From: an uncultured Anaerotruncus sp. | GTDB taxonomy: Bacteria; Bacillota; Clostridia; Oscillospirales; Ruminococcaceae | DNA: 37,894 bases | Assembly: GCA_910586875.1 (NCBI GenBank) | Contig: CAJUJI010000010.1 | Span: 1-37,894 of the forward strand | Direction: 5' to 3' | Shown here: positions 31,046-37,894 of the stretch, one piece after another | Layout: every line of letters begins with the position of its first letter | How positions within the stretch are numbered: position 1 is the first letter of the stretch | The notes under the pieces: model-generated | The model's input: the letters and a program-made list of their open reading frames with translations, nothing else | The model's database searches: none | What the model was told of the DNA's origin: nothing | Program-made: the position numbers and the translations under genes

Positions 31046-31088
31046 ACCAGTTGTGCGCCAGCACAAACCAGAAGAGAGGAGCGCTTTT

Positions 31089-32684
31089 ATGCGCCGGATA
31101 GCTGCAATTTTACTGACTCTGGGCATATTGCTATGTTTGTTTGGCTGCAAAAGCCCCAGAGCGGTTTTGAAATATGACATTTCCAATCGAGTGACCAACC
31201 TTGACCCGCAGTTTGCCACCGATGAGACTGCGCGGATGATTATTTTAAACACCTTTGAGGGGCTATACCAACAGCTTCCCTCGGGCGAGGTGGCCCCTGC
31301 GCTGGCGCAGTCGTATGAGCGTTCGCAGGACGGCACCGTTTACACCTTCCATCTGCGGCAGGATGCAGTTTGGTCAGGCAGTCCCGCCCGTGGCGCAGAG
31401 GTCTCCTGGAAGGCGGAAGACCCTGTGACCGCGCACGATTTTGCGTTTGCGCTTTCTCGGATGTTTGATGCAACCGCATTCAGCCCCTACGCATCCGCCT
31501 TCTCCAATTTGGAAAATGCGGCAGCAATCCTGGCAGGGGAGCAGGACCGGAGCAGCTTAGGGGTGCGTGCGTTGGATGATTACACGCTGGAAATCCGTCT
31601 GGAGCAGCCGGACAATCATCTGCTTGAGCTGCTTGCGACCTCGGCGGCGATGCCCTGCCAGCGCACCTTTTTTGAGTCCGCCCGCGCCCGTTATGGGTTG
31701 GCGCTCAACCAACTGCGTTTTAATGGCCCGTTCCAGGTGACCATTTGGGAGGACGCTGTAATCGGCTTGCGGCGAAATCCGGTCTATCCGGACGCCGATC
31801 CAGCGACTGTTATCGGGGTGAATCTCTATGTCTGTGCACCGGACGATCCGCCAACCGCGCGTTTTTTATCCGGAGAAACCGATGCCTGTAAGGTGGATTA
31901 CGCAATCTCACAGCAGGTGATCGAAAAGGGCGGCAGCACCGCATGTTTTGAGGATACCGTCTGGGTGCTGGCGCTCAACCAATCGGTCCCTTGCTTGGCG
32001 CTGCCCGAAATTCGTATCGGCCTTGCACAGTCGATCGACCGGTCGTTGTTTGATGCCTATTTGCCGGAGAACCTGCGCATTGCCGGGCGCTTGATCCCGC
32101 CCGCTGTGGATGGACGTTCTCCCACCCCGGAAACGCCCACGCATAGTTTCCGCCCTGCGGCTGCGCGCGACGCCTATATTGAAGGTCTGGCCCAATTGGG
32201 GCTGGAGCGCCTGCCCATCTCCGAGCTGCTCATCTGCTCGGACAATAATTTACCCCTGCTTGCCGGATGTATCCAGCAGTCCTGGCAGCGCCATCTGCCG
32301 GTCTCCACCGGCCTGGTGCGGCTTTCACAGGAGGAACTGCTGGAACGTGTATACGCTGGCGACTATGAGGCGGCGATCCTTCCGCTTTCCGCATCGTATG
32401 GCTCTCCGGATGCGCTGCTCTCCAACTTCCGAAGTGACTCCCCAAAAAATTTTGCCGCCTATCGTTCGGAGTCGTTCGATACCTTGATAGCCTCCTCTGA
32501 TAACGCCAATAGTACCATATCCCAGCTTCTTTTCGCACAAGCAGAGCAGCTCCTGCTGGACCAGGTGGTTGTTATCCCGCTGTTCTATGAGACCTCGTAC
32601 TATGCAATGGGAAAGGGTGTCTCTGGAATTGAGTTTTCCCCGTTTCTTTCTAATGTGAGCTTTCGCAATGCCGTCAAAGCATAA
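31089..32684 (+). CDS. ABC-type peptide solute-binding lipoprotein
   Basis: A 531-residue lipoprotein with signal peptide MRRIAAILLTLGILLCLFGC (lipid-modified C20). It matches the SBP_bac_5 family (OppA/DppA type): LDPQFATDETARMIILNTFEGL, then YTFHLRQDAVWSG and late domain-III sequence. Such proteins capture oligopeptides or nickel-type ligands outside the membrane. No permease or ATPase genes adjoin, so it is an orphan that must share a transporter encoded elsewhere. ATG 31089 has GAGAGGAG upstream; the in-frame extension back to 31053 lies before that site. Terminator at 32704-32733. Confidence 0.88.
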   Translation: MRRIAAILLTLGILLCLFGCKSPRAVLKYDISNRVTNLDPQFATDETARMIILNTFEGLYQQLPSGEVAPALAQSYERSQDGTVYTFHLRQDAVWSGSPARGAEVSWKAEDPVTAHDFAFALSRMFDATAFSPYASAFSNLENAAAILAGEQDRSSLGVRALDDYTLEIRLEQPDNHLLELLATSAAMPCQRTFFESARARYGLALNQLRFNGPFQVTIWEDAVIGLRRNPVYPDADPATVIGVNLYVCAPDDPPTARFLSGETDACKVDYAISQQVIEKGGSTACFEDTVWVLALNQSVPCLALPEIRIGLAQSIDRSLFDAYLPENLRIAGRLIPPAVDGRSPTPETPTHSFRPAAARDAYIEGLAQLGLERLPISELLICSDNNLPLLAGCIQQSWQRHLPVSTGLVRLSQEELLERVYAGDYEAAILPLSASYGSPDALLSNFRSDSPKNFAAYRSESFDTLIASSDNANSTISQLLFAQAEQLLLDQVVVIPLFYETSYYAMGKGVSGIEFSPFLSNVSFRNAVKA

Positions 32685-32703
32685 TCGTTATAGCATAGCT
32701 TAT

Positions 32704-32733
32704 CCCCGTCATGCGCCGCATGGCGGGGATTTT
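32704..32733 (+). terminator. Terminator of the solute-binding lipoprotein gene
   Basis: Stem CCCCGTCATG (32704-32713) with CATGGCGGGG (32719-32728), one G-T pair, followed by ATTTTA. It lies between converging genes; the opposite strand has no T-tract. Confidence 0.8.
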
Positions 32734-32738
32734 ATCAT

Positions 32739-34295
32739 TTAGGTGGAAAATGGACGGGGGCTCTGGTACGCGTCAGCAGCCCGCCGCATCTGCTCGATCA
32801 GCTGTGCCATCTCATCAGCCGGCTTTTGCTTGCGCTGTTGCTGTGACTGCCAGTCCTGCCAATCCCCTTCAAAGGATCTTACAGCGCCGTCCTCCACAAA
32901 TAGCAGACGCTGTGCCAATCGTTCGGTCAGGCGCCGGTCATGCGTCACCACCAGCAGGGTACCTTTCCAGCTGCTCAACAGTTGCTCCAATGCCTCAACC
33001 GTGTACAGATCGATATGATTGGTCGGTTCATCTAATACCAGTAGATTGCAGTCAGAGGCAAGCAGTTTTGCAAATGCGACCTTTGCGCGTTCACCGCCGG
33101 ACAGAACCGACACTGGTTTAAACACGGCATCCCCTGCAAGGTACAGATTGGCGAGGATGGTGCGAACCTCGTGCTCCGGCAGCGCGGAGCTCTCCCGCAC
33201 ATTCTCTAAAATGGTGCGTGCCGGATCGAGCAGTTCATGATGCTGTGCAAAATAGCCCAGCTTTACGCCATTTGCAAGGCGCGCATGTTCGGTGTCCTCC
33301 AACAAGCATTTTAGCAGGGTGGATTTTCCCGCGCCATTTTTGCCGAGCATCACCGTATGACTGCCGGTGGGCAAGCAAAAACCAGCGTTTTGCAAAACGG
33401 TGTGCCTGCCATAACGAACGGTTACAGCCTCCAACCGCGCAGCGACCTTTGCAGCCACTGGGTGGGCGGCACCCAAAGCCATGCGCACCTGTGGCAGATC
33501 CTGCGGGCGCTCCTTTGGCTCCATCTGGTCAATGCGGTTGCACAGTGTTGCCGCCCGACGCCCCAGCTTGCCCTGTGAAATCGTCCGTGTCCCTTTGTGC
33601 AGTCGCGCTTCGCTGTTGCCCATCCGCTTTGGCGCCTTGCGCATCCCGCGCATCTGCTCCCGCAGATGTACAACCTCCTGTTGCAACCGTGCCTTTTCCT
33701 CGCGATATTGTTCGTACTCAAACTGCATAAAAGCGCGTTCCCGATCCCGCTGGGCAAGCCATTCGGAGTAGCTGCCGGGAAATACCCGTAGGCCGCCCTC
33801 CTCCAATGCCCAGATGGTATTGCAAACACCGTCCAGCAGGGTCCTGTCGTGCGAGACCAGCACAGCTGCACCCTGATAGCGAAGTAGCTGCTGTTGTAAC
33901 AGCTCCACCCCCTGCCAGTCCAGATTGGTAGTTGGCTCATCCGCAAGCAGCAATGGTTTATGCTGTGAGAAAGCGGCTGCAATTGCAAGCCGTGTGCGCT
34001 CGCCGCCGCTTCTGCAAGCCGAGCCGTTCAGCGAAAAGCTGCGCAGGAACTGGCCGTCCGCGCGGCCATCCGAGTCGCCGGATTGCGGTATATAGGCAAT
34101 TTCACAGCGGCGGTCGATGATGCCTGCATCTGGTTGCTGGATTCCATACAGCAGTTCTAATAGCGTTGTCTTTCCAGCGCCGTTTGGCCCGACTAGGCCA
34201 ATTCGCTCCCCGTCCTGTATCTCAAGCTGTGGAATCTCGAATAGATTGCGTGTCCCAAATGCTTTGGAAAGCTGGGATAGCTGTAACAGAAACAT
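32739..34295 (-). CDS. ABC-F family ATPase (ribosomal protection type)
   Basis: A 518-residue soluble protein with two ABC domains and no membrane segment. Domain 1: Walker A VGPNGAGKTT, signature RSGGERTR, Walker B LLLADEPTTNLD. Domain 2: LGKNGAGKST, LSGGERAK, LLVLDEPTNHID. The charged linker between them (about 195-270, with RKAPKRMGNSEARLHKG) resembles antibiotic-resistance ABC-F proteins of the Vga/Lsa/VmlR kind, which bind the ribosomal E site and dislodge lincosamides, streptogramins A or pleuromutilins. Housekeeping ABC-F roles cannot be excluded. ATG 34295 sits six bases after GGGAGGG, which is inside a terminator-like hairpin, and a long leader with a tiny open frame precedes it, pointing to attenuation control. 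Confidence 0.88.
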   Translation of the reverse strand: MFLLQLSQLSKAFGTRNLFEIPQLEIQDGERIGLVGPNGAGKTTLLELLYGIQQPDAGIIDRRCEIAYIPQSGDSDGRADGQFLRSFSLNGSACRSGGERTRLAIAAAFSQHKPLLLADEPTTNLDWQGVELLQQQLLRYQGAAVLVSHDRTLLDGVCNTIWALEEGGLRVFPGSYSEWLAQRDRERAFMQFEYEQYREEKARLQQEVVHLREQMRGMRKAPKRMGNSEARLHKGTRTISQGKLGRRAATLCNRIDQMEPKERPQDLPQVRMALGAAHPVAAKVAARLEAVTVRYGRHTVLQNAGFCLPTGSHTVMLGKNGAGKSTLLKCLLEDTEHARLANGVKLGYFAQHHELLDPARTILENVRESSALPEHEVRTILANLYLAGDAVFKPVSVLSGGERAKVAFAKLLASDCNLLVLDEPTNHIDLYTVEALEQLLSSWKGTLLVVTHDRRLTERLAQRLLFVEDGAVRSFEGDWQDWQSQQQRKQKPADEMAQLIEQMRRAADAYQSPRPFST

Positions 34296-34297
34296 AA

Positions 34298-34329
34298 AAA
34301 TCCCTCCCGGAACTGTCCGGAAGGGATTT
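34298..34329 (-). terminator. Terminator-like hairpin sequestering the ABC-F ribosome site
   Basis: On the minus strand AAATCCCT-T-CCGGA, loop CAGT, TCCGG-G-AGGGATTT, then a T-run reaching the start codon. Thirteen pairs with one mismatch. The 3' arm contains the GGGAGGG ribosome site, so the fold could block both transcription and translation. Confidence 0.8.
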
Positions 34330-34439
34330 CACACATCAAAATAAAACGTCCACAGTGGGAAACAAGCGGTCTATTCGAGCTGCGGAAGCTGCACCCGCCA
34401 GCGCGATACCAAACCTCTGTTGACCATGTGATACGAAAC

Positions 34440-34565
34440 GGAGCTACAAAAGCTCCCCAGGCTTCTAAAAAAGCATTTCGATTCTATTTGAGCGCGTCAA
34501 TCAACAACCGGACAGAAGAAATAAAAGGCAATCTGCTTGCCCTGTGGTTTATTCTGTTATGGTTG
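34440..34565 (-). other. Further hairpins in the ABC-F leader
   Basis: GGAGCT (34456-34451) pairs with AGCTCC (34445-34440). Nearer the promoter, GGCAA (34541-34537) pairs with TTGCC (34531-34527) followed by TTTTAT, a weak terminator-like form. This is enclosed by CAACC (34565-34561)/GGTTG (34509-34505) and ACAGAA (34557-34552)/TTCTGT (34517-34512). The CAACC arm starts one base after the small leader frame, so a stalled ribosome would prevent the outer pairing. Confidence 0.5.
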
Positions 34566-34577
34566 TTAGTTGCGCAT
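34566..34577 (-). CDS. Candidate three-codon leader peptide MRN
   Basis: ATG-CGC-AAC-TAA lies about 35 bases after the inferred transcription start and just before the first leader stem. A GAGG stands 13 bases upstream, farther than ideal. Short leader peptides of this kind are known to sense ribosome-targeting drugs ahead of ABC-F genes. It is too short to judge by coding properties. Confidence 0.35.
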   Translation of the reverse strand: MRN

Positions 34578-34617
34578 CTTTCTGAAAATACCTCGTGCTT
34601 TCCTAGATTGTGAGTTG

Positions 34618-34646
34618 ATTTTAGCACAAACAATATGGTTTGTCAA
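34618..34646 (-). promoter_or_regulatory. Promoter of the ABC-F gene
   Basis: On the minus strand a perfect TTGACA (34641-34646), 17-base spacer and TAAAAT (34618-34623). The leader to the start codon is about 315 bases. Confidence 0.85.
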
Positions 34647-34695
34647 GCAGCTTGCTGACAAACTATCATTCGGTTTTCGCATAGAGCAGCAAAAC

Positions 34696-34723
34696 AAAAG
34701 AGCTGGCATATGTCAGCTCTTTT
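34696..34723 (-). terminator. Terminator of the nucleoside/ribose operon
   Basis: AAAAGAGCTG (34696-34705) pairs with CAGCTCTTTT (34714-34723), with the inner CATATG also self-complementary. It ends the ribokinase transcript before the ABC-F promoter and is symmetric enough to work in both directions. Confidence 0.85.
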
Positions 34724-34743
34724 AGGTTGCGCATGGCGAAAAA

Positions 34744-35661
34744 TTATACGTTTGGTAAAATATATGGAAGTTTATCCTGGTAGGCATGTACGTCGGCCAG
34801 CAGTGGAATCGAGGCAGCCGCGCCGTTTTTGGATACCGCCAACGAGGAGGCGATCGATGCCTTTTCTAACGCCCTTGCAATCGTTTCCTGATGCTGATAG
34901 CGGCACGCGAGGAAATATCCTGTAAAGGTGTCTCCCGCCGCAGTGGTATCCACCACCTCCACATCATAGATACCATGGCGGCCGCGCTCTTTGCCATCCC
35001 AATAGCACACGCCATCCTTTCCCAATGTCAGCACAACCGCGCAGCCTGGGAACTGTATCTGCATCCGCTCGAGAATCTGCGCAGGGTCGGAGCGGCCGGT
35101 TAGCTCCTGTCCCTCAATTTCGTTGAGCAGAAAGCAGGTGACCTTATCCAATGGATAGGAGAGCAGTGGTTTGTTGATGGGTGAGGGGTTGAGCACGATT
35201 GTCATTCCACGGGCGTGCGCCTTTTCGATGATCGAATCAATCCGGTTGATTTCGTTCTGCAACAATAAAACGTCCCCGGCTCCAAAATGGCCGAGCACCT
35301 CATCGATGAATGTTTCGGTCATCGTGTGGTTGGCACCTGCGCTGAGCAGGATGCAATTTTGCCCTGTTGTATCCACCTGAATAATCGCATGGCCGGTATA
35401 CATGCCGACCTGTTGGATGAAGTCCGTGCGGACCCCTGCGCTTTCCAGCTCTTTGAGTAAGAAGCTGTCCTCACGGGAGATTTTTCCGGCATGATAAACC
35501 TCAGCGCCCGCTTTTGCCAGCGCGACCGATTGATTAAACCCCTTTCCGCCGCTGAAGGTGCCGCGTTCCCCTTCGGAAAGCTCGGTTTCACCGGGACGGA
35601 CAAAGTGGTCCACATGATAAACATAGTCAATATTGATTGAGCCAAAGTTTAGAAATCGCAT
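34744..35661 (-). CDS. rbsK: Ribokinase
   Basis: A 305-residue PfkB-family kinase phosphorylating ribose at O5. Visible are the N-terminal NFGSINIDYVYHVD, substrate motif GGKGFNQSVALAKAG (ribokinase GGKGANQA type), NPSP at the centre, LNEIEGQELTG, and the ATP/catalytic motif TTAAGDTFTGYF with the catalytic aspartate. ATG 35661 has GGGAGGTG upstream. It follows the nucleoside hydrolase by 19 bases, so it takes the ribose released by that enzyme. A close relative such as another sugar kinase is possible but the context favours ribose. Confidence 0.88.
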   Translation of the reverse strand: MRFLNFGSINIDYVYHVDHFVRPGETELSEGERGTFSGGKGFNQSVALAKAGAEVYHAGKISREDSFLLKELESAGVRTDFIQQVGMYTGHAIIQVDTTGQNCILLSAGANHTMTETFIDEVLGHFGAGDVLLLQNEINRIDSIIEKAHARGMTIVLNPSPINKPLLSYPLDKVTCFLLNEIEGQELTGRSDPAQILERMQIQFPGCAVVLTLGKDGVCYWDGKERGRHGIYDVEVVDTTAAGDTFTGYFLACRYQHQETIARALEKASIASSLAVSKNGAAASIPLLADVHAYQDKLPYILPNV

Positions 35662-35680
35662 CAATAGACACCTCCCAAAT

Positions 35681-36673
35681 TTATTTCGCCGATGCAAGGG
35701 TATCCAGCAGTAAACGGATGAATCGTTCACGGTCGCAATCCAGCGCAATATGAACATTCGCCGGCTTGTCTGTGCACATACGCCGGTCGATGACCGCCAT
35801 GCCGTCACAGACGCCGCCACTGAAATCGACATCCACCCGCCGGAATTGCACATTTCCAAGTACCTGCGGCTCGATCACTGCGCAGACAGCCAATGCGTCA
35901 TGCAGCGGAGCAGTGTTGGCAGGTGCGCAGTCGAGGGGTTCCATTGCGTTATATGCTTCTATGCTAAAATCCAGTAAGCTGGCGGCCACATCGCCCACCG
36001 GAGTATGCAGCTGACGCAGAAAACGGCTCTCAGCAGCGCCTGCATAGGCGCGGTGGGTCGCATCCAACGGAACCAGCAGAATGTCACAGCCGCTTTGCAA
36101 TACAATCTGGGCGGCCTCGGGGTCCTTCCAGAAGTTGAACTCCGCCGCAGAGGTGACATTTGATTGGAGATGACCGCCGCCCATAATCACCAGCCGTTTT
36201 ATTTTTTTGACGATGCGCGGGTCGGCGCGCATCGCGACCGCAAGATTGGTCAGCGGCGCAACTGCAACGATGGTGATGTCCCCCTGTGAGGCAAGCAGGG
36301 TATCAATCAGATAGCAAACAGCGCTGCGCGGCTGCGGCTTGGTGGTTGCAGCGGGCAGCTCGGTCAGATATTCGCGGTGGTAGCAGACGGTTTTGCCGTT
36401 TGTGACAACCGATAAGGGCGCACTGCGCAGATGGCGCTGCGGCAGCAGCTCGGACACAAGCGGTGCAGCACAGCCCAGATAGACGGGGATCTGTGCGTTT
36501 AGCAGCTCTACAACACGCAAAGTATTTTCGGTGGTATTGGATACCGGCAGATTTCCATTGACGGTCGTAATCCCCAGCACCTCCAAACGCGGGCAAAGCA
36601 GCGCAAGCATCATTGCGATCGCATCATCCGAACCAGTGTCCACATCCAAAATAACCTTTGTTTTTTCAGACAT
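35681..36673 (-). CDS. Nucleoside hydrolase
   Basis: A 330-residue nucleoside N-ribohydrolase of the inosine-uridine-preferring superfamily. The metal site DVDTGSDDA is at about 10-18. Downstream are the central TNLAVAMR, the substrate loop FNFWKDPEAA and the C-terminal HDALAV with the active-site histidine. It cleaves the N-glycosidic bond to free base and ribose in the cytoplasm. Specificity (purine, pyrimidine or both) is not clear from sequence. ATG 36673 follows AGGAGG; the open frame extends upstream into lacI. Operon with ribokinase and the LacI regulator. Confidence 0.88.
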   Translation of the reverse strand: MSEKTKVILDVDTGSDDAIAMMLALLCPRLEVLGITTVNGNLPVSNTTENTLRVVELLNAQIPVYLGCAAPLVSELLPQRHLRSAPLSVVTNGKTVCYHREYLTELPAATTKPQPRSAVCYLIDTLLASQGDITIVAVAPLTNLAVAMRADPRIVKKIKRLVIMGGGHLQSNVTSAAEFNFWKDPEAAQIVLQSGCDILLVPLDATHRAYAGAAESRFLRQLHTPVGDVAASLLDFSIEAYNAMEPLDCAPANTAPLHDALAVCAVIEPQVLGNVQFRRVDVDFSGGVCDGMAVIDRRMCTDKPANVHIALDCDRERFIRLLLDTLASAK

Positions 36674-36703
36674 CGCCCAAAACCTCCTTTCGACAGACGG
36701 AAA

Positions 36704-36735
36704 CTCCCCCAGCGAGCAGCTAGCGACTGGGGGAG
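36704..36735. other. Hairpin spanning the lacI stop codon
   Basis: CTCCCCCAG (36704-36712) and CTGGGGGAG (36727-36735) form a perfect nine-base stem with a 14-base loop containing the lacI stop. No T-tract. It may protect or separate the regulator and enzyme messages. Confidence 0.5.
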
Positions 36736-37733
36736 GCAACACTATCACGTTCCATAAATTCTAAAGGGAAGCTCCGGCTTGTAACCGGTGTGCCCTTTGG
36801 CTGGGCCATCACCTGCAACAGCAGCCGCATAGCGGCGCGCCCCATCTCAACGGTTGGCTGGTGCATGGTGGTCAGCGGCGGGCAGATCATTGCAGAGGGT
36901 GGAATATCGCCAAACCCTACAACCGAAACATCCTGCGGGACCGAAAGCCCGTGTGTATATAGGTAATGATAAACGCCAATTGCCATCATATCATTGCAGG
37001 CAAATACAGCGGTATAGTCGGTTCCTTTCAGTTTTTGCATTGCCTGTGAGCCGCCGCTGAGCGTATCGTCGTCCCCGGATACAATAAGCTCCTGCACCAC
37101 CGGCAGGTTATGCTCGGTTAACGCCTGTTTATACCCGCGGCAGCGCGGCTGAGAGCCCTCTGTCCAGTCGGGTCCGGTGATACAGGCAATCCGCTGGTGC
37201 CCTCGTGCGATCAGATAAGAAACCAACTGTTTAGCGCCGTTGTAATTATCTATGGAAACATTGCAGCAGGAATTCACCGAATTGGCGTTGAGCAGCACAA
37301 ACGGGACGCCAGCCCGCAACAGCTCGTCGACGTTGCGGCTTTCACACAGGGCACTTGTCATCAAAAGGATGCCTTCCACCCCTTTTTCCAGCAGCAATGC
37401 AAGCTGCCGCTGTTCCCGCGCAGGGTTGTCGTTGCTGTTACATAATAAAAGGTCCAAATCTGCTGCGAGTGCGACCTCCTCAATCCCTGTAATGATCTCG
37501 GGCAGGGACGGATTTGCGATATCCAGCATCACCAATCCAATGGTGTGGCTTCGTTTGGCCCCCGCGTTGCGCAGCATGTGGTTTGGCACATAGCCAGCGT
37601 TTGCGATCACACGTTTTACACGCTCATAGGTTTCTCTGGAATAGCCGCTACCGGTTTCATTGATAATACGAGAAACCGTCCCAATCGAAACATGGGCAAG
37701 ACTTGCGATGTCCTTTATAGTCAAGGATTTCAT
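36720..37733 (-). CDS. LacI-family transcriptional regulator
   Basis: A 337-residue regulator. The N-terminal helix-turn-helix (about 4-27, TIKDIASLAHVSIGTVSRIIN) and hinge helix (YVPNHMLRNA) bind DNA; residues 60-337 form the periplasmic-binding-like ligand domain (HTIGLVMLDIANPSLPEI, FACNDMMAIGVYHYL, VSVVGFGDIPPS). The genes downstream suggest ribose or a nucleoside as effector. ATG 37733 directly precedes the helix-turn-helix. The ribosome site is weak (GCGAGGGGGCC upstream). It has its own promoter, with a palindrome just downstream of the start point, consistent with autoregulation. Confidence 0.9.
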   Translation of the reverse strand: MKSLTIKDIASLAHVSIGTVSRIINETGSGYSRETYERVKRVIANAGYVPNHMLRNAGAKRSHTIGLVMLDIANPSLPEIITGIEEVALAADLDLLLCNSNDNPAREQRQLALLLEKGVEGILLMTSALCESRNVDELLRAGVPFVLLNANSVNSCCNVSIDNYNGAKQLVSYLIARGHQRIACITGPDWTEGSQPRCRGYKQALTEHNLPVVQELIVSGDDDTLSGGSQAMQKLKGTDYTAVFACNDMMAIGVYHYLYTHGLSVPQDVSVVGFGDIPPSAMICPPLTTMHQPTVEMGRAAMRLLLQVMAQPKGTPVTSRSFPLEFMERDSVASPSR

Positions 37734-37778
37734 GGTTTTCGGCCCCCTCGCTGTCCACCAAACAAACGGGTTTCAGTT

Positions 37779-37807
37779 AAGAGAACCTAATCTCTCAGCT
37801 AGTAGCT
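37779..37807. promoter_or_regulatory. Operator-like palindromes in the lacI leader
   Basis: AGCTAGTAGCT (37797-37807) is a perfect odd palindrome and AGAGA-N6-TCTCT (37780-37795) an adjoining inverted repeat. Both lie just downstream of the inferred transcription start, a position suited to repression. The CG centre usual in LacI-family operators is absent. Confidence 0.4.
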
Positions 37808-37817
37808 TACGGCAATA

Positions 37818-37846
37818 CTTTTATCATATTTTCAACATTTTGTCAA
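37818..37846 (-). promoter_or_regulatory. Promoter of the lacI-nucleoside operon
   Basis: On the minus strand a perfect TTGACA (37841-37846), 17 bases and TAAAAG (37818-37823), in AT-rich surroundings. The rest of 37847-37894 shows nothing I can support. Confidence 0.75.
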
Positions 37847-37894
37847 TAGAGAAACCCCCTTGAGAAGCTATTTTTGGTTAATCTTCTAAAATGC

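Noticed and set aside
34390..34425. T-box-like sequence TTTGGTATCGCGC in the ABC-F leader
   Set aside because: It resembles the T-box core by chance only. The expected stem I features and a matching antiterminator arrangement are missing, and the downstream gene is not a tRNA or amino-acid gene.
34371..34427. An 18-codon minus-strand frame in the ABC-F leader (MVNRGLV start)
   Set aside because: No ribosome site lies upstream of its ATG, so it is not reported as a gene; it could still be translated weakly.

Overview
The window looks like the chromosome of an anaerobic, low-to-moderate GC Gram-positive bacterium of the class Clostridia, most likely the Oscillospirales (Ruminococcaceae/Oscillospiraceae). 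This rests on the gene order of the S10-spc-alpha ribosomal cluster (rpsD inside the alpha block, a KOW protein between map and infA), an [FeFe]-hydrogenase-like operon, a class III ribonucleotide reductase, strong GGAGG ribosome sites and two lipoproteins. The genus cannot be named from the sequence alone. No rRNA, tRNA, CRISPR array, transposase or phage gene was seen.

Layout. 1-203: a cloverleaf-like palindrome element and the upstream region of a WG-repeat protein (204-1343). 1380-4879: a tightly overlapping operon of DRTGG protein, RsbW-like ATPase, a sensory-type [FeFe]-hydrogenase-like protein, a second DRTGG protein, a PHP-domain phosphoesterase and a NusG-domain-II membrane protein. 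5123-6945: a Nudix hydrolase and a KtrB/TrkH potassium channel subunit. 6974-7171: an array of hairpins belonging to a modular repeat family. 7197-8653: a 58-residue protein (minus) divergent from an unknown 93-residue protein overlapping a pyridoxal kinase. 8809-10838 (minus): a foldase-like lipoprotein and a two-helix membrane protein. 11020-27078: the ribosomal superoperon from rpsJ to rplQ, including secY, adk, map, infA and rpoA. It is closely packed except for a second copy of the hairpin-array repeat between rplW and rplB. 27113-30676 (minus): class III ribonucleotide reductase operon, nrdD, an RNHCP-domain gene, a 56-residue glycyl-radical peptide and nrdG. 31089-32684: an orphan peptide-type ABC solute-binding lipoprotein. 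32739-34295 (minus): an ABC-F ATPase with an attenuator-like leader. 34744-37733 (minus): a nucleoside/ribose operon of LacI regulator, nucleoside hydrolase and ribokinase.

How the parts work together. The ribosomal block makes ribosomal proteins, the translocon, RNA polymerase alpha and N-terminal processing enzymes from one promoter region with a leader attenuator candidate. In the nrd operon the large subunit lacks the usual C-terminal glycyl-radical sequence, and this sequence is instead encoded on a separate small gene two genes downstream. NrdG would presumably generate the radical on that peptide. The operon's promoter is overlapped by NrdR-box-like palindromes. The hydrogenase operon looks like an H2- or redox-sensing signalling unit rather than a metabolic hydrogenase. 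In the nucleoside operon, the hydrolase would release ribose, the kinase phosphorylate it, and the LacI protein control both.

The items most worth following up are the split glycyl-radical ribonucleotide reductase, the modular palindrome elements (one transcribed inside the S10 operon), the ABC-F leader and the sensory hydrogenase operon.
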